From UBA6770 sp965660875 (GTDB lineage Bacteria > Bacteroidota > Bacteroidia > Flavobacteriales_G > Salibacteraceae), in NCBI GenBank assembly GCA_965660875.1, contig CBFIBQ010000065.1, positions 1 to 5,034 on the forward strand: a stretch of DNA of 5,034 nt, written 5' to 3'. The notes beneath the pieces are model-generated. The model worked only from the letters and a program-made list of their open reading frames with translations. It did no database searches and was not told the DNA's origin. This document shows, one piece after another, positions 1 through 3,328 of this stretch. Made by a program: the position numbers and the translations under genes. Every line of letters starts with the position of its first letter. Position 1 is the stretch's first letter.

Positions 1-101
1 TGCTCAAAGAATTGCCCCATACGAATAGGATTGATTTCTTGGGCGGTGGTTGTTAAAATTGAGAGAAAAATGGTTAGAGTTGTAAGTATAGTTGTTTTCA
101 T
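1..101 (-). CDS. Secreted protein, N-terminal fragment (continues beyond left edge)
   Basis: The reverse strand reads ATG at 101-99 and stays open to the window edge for 33 full codons. The peptide begins MKTTILTTLTIFLSILTTTA and continues QEINPIRMGQFFE. It has a short basic N-terminus (K2), a hydrophobic run at about residues 5-16 and a likely signal peptidase I cut between A20 and Q21, a junction very common in Bacteroidota secreted proteins. Too little of the mature protein is present to name a family. No Shine-Dalgarno sequence precedes the start, but a possible promoter lies at 129-158. The gene runs against the orientation of the attC-like site at 203-334, so it is an antisense gene within the cassette that ends there. 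The start and signal peptide are well supported; the function is unknown. Confidence 0.7.
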   Translation of the reverse strand, partial: MKTTILTTLTIFLSILTTTAQEINPIRMGQFFE

Positions 102-128
102 AATGAATCAGTTTTATATTAGAGTTTT

Positions 129-158
129 TAAAATTAGTCAAATTGAATTGATATCCAA
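129..158 (-). promoter_or_regulatory. Possible Bacteroidota-type promoter for the left secreted-protein gene
   Basis: On the reverse strand, TTG (158-156) is followed after 19 bases by TAATTTTA (136-129). This matches 7 of 8 positions of the Bacteroidota -7 element TAnnTTTG at a normal distance from the -33 TTG. Transcription would start about 20-25 bases before the ATG at 101. A 7-base inverted repeat (AATTGAT 146-152, ATCAATT 158-164) overlaps the -33 region and could be an operator. The region is very AT-rich, so a chance match is quite possible. Confidence 0.35.
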
Positions 159-202
159 TCAATTGAATTAAACTGACGAAATATCTGACGTATCACACCT
201 GT

Positions 203-334
203 AGGTAACAGCAGCCAGATGAGTAATAGGCCGTTTAGTGTAAATTTGAAACAAATGAAATTTAGTAACCCAAACCCGAGTACCGAAGAGTGTGCCACGA
301 AAGGCCTACTTCTCATGGCTGCGGGGCGTTAGGG
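203..334 (+). repeat. attC-like recombination site 1 (about 132 bp)
   Basis: The site opens with AGGTAAC (203-209) and closes with GTTAGGG (328-334), with predicted exchange between G328 and T329. The arms are complementary: GCAGCCAGATGAGTAATAGG plus CC (211-232) pairs with 303-322, whose reverse complement is GCAGCCATGAGAAGTAGGCC. The left arm has two unpaired extra bases (AG), resembling the extrahelical bases that orient folded attC sites. GGGGC before GTT resembles the ends of known attC repeats. R'' and R' do not match each other (AGGT versus AGGG), as expected when each belongs to a different cassette. The interior carries TAGTGTAAATTTGAAA (236-251), shared with the two larger sites although the rest differs. 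Its size is at the upper end of the normal attC range. Confidence 0.75.
236..251 (+). promoter_or_regulatory. Conserved attC-internal block containing TAAATTTG
   Basis: The 16-base block TAGTGTAAATTTGAAA occurs unchanged in all three attC-like sites (also 966-981 and 1647-1662), although site 1 is otherwise diverged from sites 2 and 3. It contains TAAATTTG, a perfect match to the Bacteroidota -7 promoter element TAnnTTTG, oriented toward the downstream cassette gene, and an in-frame-neutral TAA. No TTG is seen 17-23 bases upstream, so a classic promoter is incomplete. A promoter role is therefore only a hypothesis; a stop-codon or structural role is equally possible. Confidence 0.25.
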
Positions 335-350
335 TACATTAGTCAGAACC

Positions 351-926
351 ATGAAAAAACATTTTACCACACTATTGAATCCACAAAAGGCATTTGAAGA
401 CCTGAGCATTAACGAGGACTGGAAAAATGAAAAACCAGTGACTTTTTTGATTCTTATTGCTGGCATACTTCCTTTCGTTTTTGCTTCATTGTATGACATT
501 TTAAAACCTGCCTATCCTCGAGAGGAAAACACACCTGAATCACTGATTTGGTTTAGCTATTTGATGCCTATCGTTTTTGGTACATTGGTATTCTTTTTCA
601 TTTTTAAATACGCCATTCCATTCGTCATGAATTTAATAGCACAAAGTCAAACTGAGGAGTTAGAAACACTAGCTAAAGCAAGACTAATAGTCGCGTGCTC
701 TCTGATTCCTAGGATTGTATTAGCCCCACTTTCTGGAATCAATCTATTTTCTAATGAGCTTGTTTATACAATATTGAATGGAGTATCGTATGCTTCTATT
801 ATTCTAATCCTCGTTATTTCATTCTTAGGTGCACGAACTGTTTTTAGAACAGACAATTTGAATGCTGTATTCATTGTCTCGCCTTTTGTTCTATTAACTC
901 TGATTAGTCAATTTTTGTACACTTAA
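351..926 (+). CDS. Five-helix integral membrane protein, Yip1-domain-like
   Basis: The 191-residue protein has about five predicted membrane helices (residues about 29-49, 66-88, 111-130, 137-159 and 171-189). It also has a cytosolic-looking basic N-terminus with 'LLNPQKAFEDL', typical of the amphipathic lead-in of Yip1-family proteins. The segment 'AKARLIVACSLIPRIVLAPL' at about 108-127 resembles the conserved Yip1 stretch in which a small helix with Y/C-S-x-x-P enters the membrane. In bacteria this family is poorly characterised, so no specific role can be given. ATG 351 is 22 bases after the cassette boundary, and no Shine-Dalgarno sequence is seen. The stop TAA (924-926) lies 6 bases before the attC R'' region. 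The gene has no room for its own promoter and must be read from upstream or from within attC site 1. The family assignment is from sequence pattern only. Confidence 0.75.
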   Translation: MKKHFTTLLNPQKAFEDLSINEDWKNEKPVTFLILIAGILPFVFASLYDILKPAYPREENTPESLIWFSYLMPIVFGTLVFFFIFKYAIPFVMNLIAQSQTEELETLAKARLIVACSLIPRIVLAPLSGINLFSNELVYTILNGVSYASIILILVISFLGARTVFRTDNLNAVFIVSPFVLLTLISQFLYT

Positions 927-932
927 AACGTA

Positions 933-1146
933 CCCTAACAACAGCCAAAAGGCAAATGCTAGCGATAGTGTAAATTTGAAAAGAAATGCCACGAACAAAC
1001 GATAGAATTAACCCTAAGTTTCACCATTCTGCAATTTTGGTGGTTGGTTGCCAACGCGCTCAATCAGAACGCAATAGCCATGAATATTTTGGCCTGCGCA
1101 CCCAAAATTGCTTCCCCGCACTTGCCTTGGCTGTGGGGCGTTAGCC
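933..1146 (+). repeat. attC-like recombination site 2 (about 214 bp, oversized)
   Basis: The site starts CCCTAAC (933-939) and ends GTTAGCC (1140-1146), with exchange predicted between G1140 and T1141. Outer arms ACAGCCAAAAGGCAAATGC (941-959) and GCACTTGCCTTGGCTGT (1118-1134) are complementary, with two extra A residues unpaired in the left arm. An inner perfect 10-bp stem pairs GCAATTTTGG (1031-1040) with CCAAAATTGC (1102-1111). A small GTTGG-TTG-CCAAC hairpin lies at about 1043-1055. The site is about 97% identical to site 3 over the shared length. At 214 bp it is longer than the roughly 57-141 bp usually given for attC. Its left half provides stop codons in all three forward frames (TAA 936, TAA 971, TAG 1003). 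Confidence 0.75.
966..981 (+). promoter_or_regulatory. Conserved attC-internal block containing TAAATTTG (site 2 copy)
   Basis: This is the same 16 bases as at 236-251 and 1647-1662. TAAATTTG (971-978) fits the Bacteroidota -7 element and points toward the lipoprotein gene at 1156, but no TTG lies at the right distance upstream. If it were used, the 5' leader would contain most of the attC hairpin. Its role is uncertain. Confidence 0.22.
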
Positions 1147-1155
1147 ACAAGTTCA

Positions 1156-1686
1156 ATGAGATACAACATTTCAATATTCGTACTGACCTTATTGGTTTCT
1201 AGTTGTAGCCCTGAACCTAGTTTCTATCTAGAGCTTGAAAATGCTGATAAAATTATTGAGGACACTGAAATAAATATCAATGGTTTTAAAATCGGGTTTG
1301 TCCAAAATGTACGAGTGTTAGAAAGCGGAAGGTTAATTGCCGAGGTCATTCAATCTGAAAAACTAAATATTCCTTTTGATTCCAAGTTTATCATATCAAA
1401 CTCAAGTTTGTTTGGAGAATCAAAAGAAATTGAGGTTTTATTGGGAGAGTCTAAAAGAATAATCACTTCAACAGACACTCTAAAAGCAACACTAAACCCT
1501 ATTGGTTCGAAAGCCGATTCAACAATTAATAAACACCTTGAGGAAATCATAACTTCCTTTGGAGAAGCATTGGACACGTTGATTTCTGAGGACGTTACTA
1601 CAGAATCACCAGTGGCTAACAACAGCCAAAAGGCAAATGCTAGCGATAGTGTAAATTTGAAACGAAATGCCTCGAACAAACGATAG
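1156..1686 (+). CDS. Lipoprotein with a single MlaD/MCE domain
   Basis: The 176-residue protein starts with MRYNISIFVLTLLVSSC, a lipoprotein signal with lipobox V-S-S-C17, so it is probably lipid-anchored. Residues about 22-105 look like an MCE domain: 'FYLELENADKIIEDTEININ' aligns with the opening strand and loop, 'GFKIGFVQNVRV' with the G-x-x-V-G-x-V motif, 'IPFDSKFIISNSSLFGESKE' with the I-P-x-D-S ... LLG-x-K/E motif. MCE proteins such as MlaD form hexameric rings that carry lipids between membranes, usually next to an ABC permease and ATPase; no such partners lie here. A Ser/Asn-rich tail follows. Residues 153-176 (VANNSQKANASDSVNLKRNA onward) are encoded by the attC site. The start at ATG 1156 is chosen over in-frame TTG 1108, which lies inside attC 2 and would bury the signal peptide. 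Confidence 0.8.
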   Translation: MRYNISIFVLTLLVSSCSPEPSFYLELENADKIIEDTEININGFKIGFVQNVRVLESGRLIAEVIQSEKLNIPFDSKFIISNSSLFGESKEIEVLLGESKRIITSTDTLKATLNPIGSKADSTINKHLEEIITSFGEALDTLISEDVTTESPVANNSQKANASDSVNLKRNASNKR

Positions 1687-1827
1687 AATAAACCCTAAGT
1701 TTCACCATTCTGCAATTTTGGTGGTTGGTTGCCCTCGCGCTCAATCAGAACGCAATAGCTATGAATATTTTGGCCTGCGCACCCAAAATTGCTACCCCGC
1801 ACTTGCCTTGGCTGTGGGGCGTTACCT
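1614..1827 (+). repeat. attC-like recombination site 3 (about 214 bp, oversized)
   Basis: The site starts GGCTAAC (1614-1620) and ends GTTACCT (1821-1827), with exchange predicted between G1821 and T1822. It has the same length and architecture as site 2, with about seven substitutions. One change removes the small GTTGG/CCAAC hairpin (CCAAC becomes CCCTC). Outer arms lie at about 1622-1640 and 1799-1815; the inner stem pairs GCAATTTTGG with CCAAAATTGC. Its left part codes the last 24 residues of the lipoprotein. It lies between converging genes (plus-strand lipoprotein and minus-strand T9SS operon), so its strong fold could also end transcription from either side. Confidence 0.75.
1647..1662 (+). 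promoter_or_regulatory. Conserved attC-internal block containing TAAATTTG (site 3 copy)
   Basis: This is the third unchanged copy of the 16-base block. Here it lies inside the lipoprotein reading frame, encoding the S-V-N-L-K part of the tail, and no plus-strand gene follows in the window. The conservation therefore belongs to the attC site rather than to a particular downstream gene. Confidence 0.2.
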
Positions 1828-1864
1828 ACAAGCGTGATTCACTCGGACGCAATCAGAGCGCAAG

Positions 1865-3328
1865 TCAATGACTGACAATTATTTTTCGAGTTTCTAGGGT
1901 TCCCTTTCCTTGAATTTGAAGAAAGTATATTCCATTTGGCATGTCAGACACATCAACTTTTGAAGAAGGCTGTACCTTACCCGAAATCAAAATTTCTCCA
2001 TTTAAATTAGTCAAATTAAAAGTCAAATCTGAATCTTCAGAACTTATAATGTTTAATAGATTATTGGTCGGGTTTGGGAAAATATCTAATTCGTTCCTTA
2101 GCTCATGAATAAAATTCATACTTAATACAGTATCATTTATTTCCGTAGTTCGCAGGATTGTATCCTGAACCATACCTGTTGAATCAGTTCTTGAGATTAC
2201 ACCCCAACTCAATTCAGCGTCGAAAAAAAACAAATTTCCTGAAAGGTAAAGTTCCGAGTTTTCTAGTACTGATATTGAAGTAAATGAAATGCTACGCTCT
2301 TTTACTTCGTATCTAACTTTTTTTCTAGCTAATCCTGTTTTTTTATTAATAAAATGAACCTCCGAGTGAACACTATCTTCTCCTGAAACAATTTCATGTG
2401 CTCTTCTCTTAATTAACAAAACAAGCTCATTTTCATTTAGCTCCTCAATATCTGGAATTTCCGAATCATCCAATATTGATGTTGAATCGGAATAACTCCA
2501 AATAACATTGAGTGTATTATAATCGAAATATTCAAATTGATACCGGTGCTTAGGATAATTCCCATAAGCAGAATTTGAGTACAATTGTTCGCCTATAAAT
2601 TTCAGATTCTCCGTATCAATAATTTTGTCTCTTATTGTTAATACTTGTCCTAATAGATTCATTTCAATGAAAAAGTATTGTTGACTATAGTTATTTTTAA
2701 TAATCACCCGAATTGTATCTCGGATATTAATGATTGAACGAAATCTTAACGAGTCACCAGAGCTAATACTTGTACCAAGCAATTCATGGATTTTATGTTT
2801 CCATAAAGGGATTCCAGATTTTAGATTAAACAAGCCAAGACTGCTATTGTATATTTTGGCATTTTCATCACTACTATCGCATTGTAATAGTATTCTAGAA
2901 GTATCTATAAAAACGTGATTTTCAACTCTTTCTTTATTTCCTTTCTTCCAAACTAGATTAAAATTTTCATCATATAAAATGGTGAATTTAGTGGCTTTTC
3001 CATTAGTTACATCTTCACCCTGACCATACACTAAATATTTATTTGAAAAAGATTCATATCGATTTGCATACACATCTCGATAGCCCTTAATAAAACCTTC
3101 TTGTGACTTTTCCAATTTCCCCAGTTCATCATAATGAACAAAGGTTGAACGATAGTTAAACAATTGGCTTTCAGTATAAAGACATGATAAGTTTTCATGT
3201 GACGAGCAAGAAGAATAAGTAGCATTTATCTTCCAGCCCCATGTTAGCTGATGAAACTGAAAAAAGGTTTGTGCTTGACTATTTTTTAGTGAAAGCAACA
3301 AGGTAAGGAGTATTACTAATCGCAGCAT
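1865..3328 (-). CDS. Secreted propeller-like protein with T9SS type A sorting domain
   Basis: The 487-residue protein has a signal peptide, MLRLVILLTLLLSLKNSQA, cut before Q20. The middle is built of repeated blade-like units in which a beta hairpin carries an N/D-x-x-G-type turn and often a Trp: 'LYDENFNLVWKK' (118-129), 'LGLFNLKSGIPLWKHKI' (164-180), 'EMNLLGQVLTIRDKI' (222-236), 'YFDYNTLNVIWSYSDS' (267-282), 'VHFINKKTGLARKKVRYEV' (324-342) and 'GVISRTDSTGMVQDTILR' (376-393). This suggests a PQQ-like beta-propeller of about six or seven blades. Residues 413-487 form the type A C-terminal sorting domain (LDIFPNPTNNLLNI ... NGIYFLQI ... RKIIVSH), which sends the protein through the T9SS to the surface or outside. 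No catalytic motif is seen; a binding or adhesion role is a guess. Its ATG shares one base with the upstream gene's stop (TAATG), implying coupled translation. The gene ends 37 bases from the attC 3 boundary. Confidence 0.85.
   Translation of the reverse strand: MLRLVILLTLLLSLKNSQAQTFFQFHQLTWGWKINATYSSCSSHENLSCLYTESQLFNYRSTFVHYDELGKLEKSQEGFIKGYRDVYANRYESFSNKYLVYGQGEDVTNGKATKFTILYDENFNLVWKKGNKERVENHVFIDTSRILLQCDSSDENAKIYNSSLGLFNLKSGIPLWKHKIHELLGTSISSGDSLRFRSIINIRDTIRVIIKNNYSQQYFFIEMNLLGQVLTIRDKIIDTENLKFIGEQLYSNSAYGNYPKHRYQFEYFDYNTLNVIWSYSDSTSILDDSEIPDIEELNENELVLLIKRRAHEIVSGEDSVHSEVHFINKKTGLARKKVRYEVKERSISFTSISVLENSELYLSGNLFFFDAELSWGVISRTDSTGMVQDTILRTTEINDTVLSMNFIHELRNELDIFPNPTNNLLNIISSEDSDLTFNLTNLNGEILISGKVQPSSKVDVSDMPNGIYFLQIQGKGTLETRKIIVSH

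Larger units (their letters stand above)
1..328. mobile_element. Right end of an integron-like gene cassette (left end outside window)
   Basis: This segment ends at the predicted crossover point G328|T329 of the first attC-like site. It contains an antisense secreted-protein gene and its upstream region. The R'' side of the attC is GTAGGTAAC (201-209), so the missing left end of the cassette should begin with TTACCTAC. The cassette call depends on the attC-like site and on analogy with the two complete cassettes to the right. Confidence 0.55.
329..1140 (+). mobile_element. Complete integron-like gene cassette 1 (membrane protein)
   Basis: The cassette runs from T329 to G1140, 812 bp between two predicted crossover points. 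Its first bases with the preceding G (GTTAGGGTAC, 328-337) are the exact reverse complement of GTACCCTAAC (930-939), the R'' side of the attC at its own right end. The R' beside that attC, GTTAGCC, does not match and belongs to the next cassette. This within-cassette pairing is diagnostic of integron cassettes. The cassette holds one plus-strand gene that starts 22 bases after the boundary and stops just before the attC, which is the normal compact layout. Confidence 0.75.
1141..1821 (+). mobile_element. Complete integron-like gene cassette 2 (MCE lipoprotein)
   Basis: The cassette runs from T1141 to G1821, 681 bp. Its start with the preceding G (GTTAGCCAC, 1140-1148) is the exact reverse complement of GTGGCTAAC (1612-1620), the R'' of the attC at its right end. 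The adjacent R' (GTTACCT) does not match, because it belongs to the next cassette. It contains a single plus-strand gene that starts 15 bases after the boundary and runs into the attC. Cassettes 1 and 2 carry nearly identical attC sites but unrelated genes, as in large chromosomal cassette arrays. Confidence 0.75.

Noticed and set aside
134..316. Minus-strand open frame of 60 codons across attC site 1
   Set aside because: It lies almost wholly in the attC-like site and promoter region, and its peptide has no recognisable pattern.
1108..1155. In-frame TTG start extending the MCE lipoprotein by 16 residues
   Set aside because: It lies inside attC 2, would place MLPRTCLGCGALATSS before a clear lipoprotein signal peptide, and would cross the cassette boundary; ATG 1156 fits better.
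1350..1679. Minus-strand open frame of 109 codons opposite the lipoprotein gene
   Set aside because: It is antisense to a well-supported MCE domain gene, and no signal or family pattern is seen.
933..1827. The two near-identical 214-bp repeats as long terminal repeats of a transposon around the lipoprotein gene
   Set aside because: They are direct repeats with no transposase or target-site duplication, and the R''/cassette-start pairing fits integron cassettes. Site 1 also shows the same pattern outside the pair.
933..1827. CRISPR array
   Set aside because: There are only three large, partly diverged repeats, separated by whole genes instead of short spacers.
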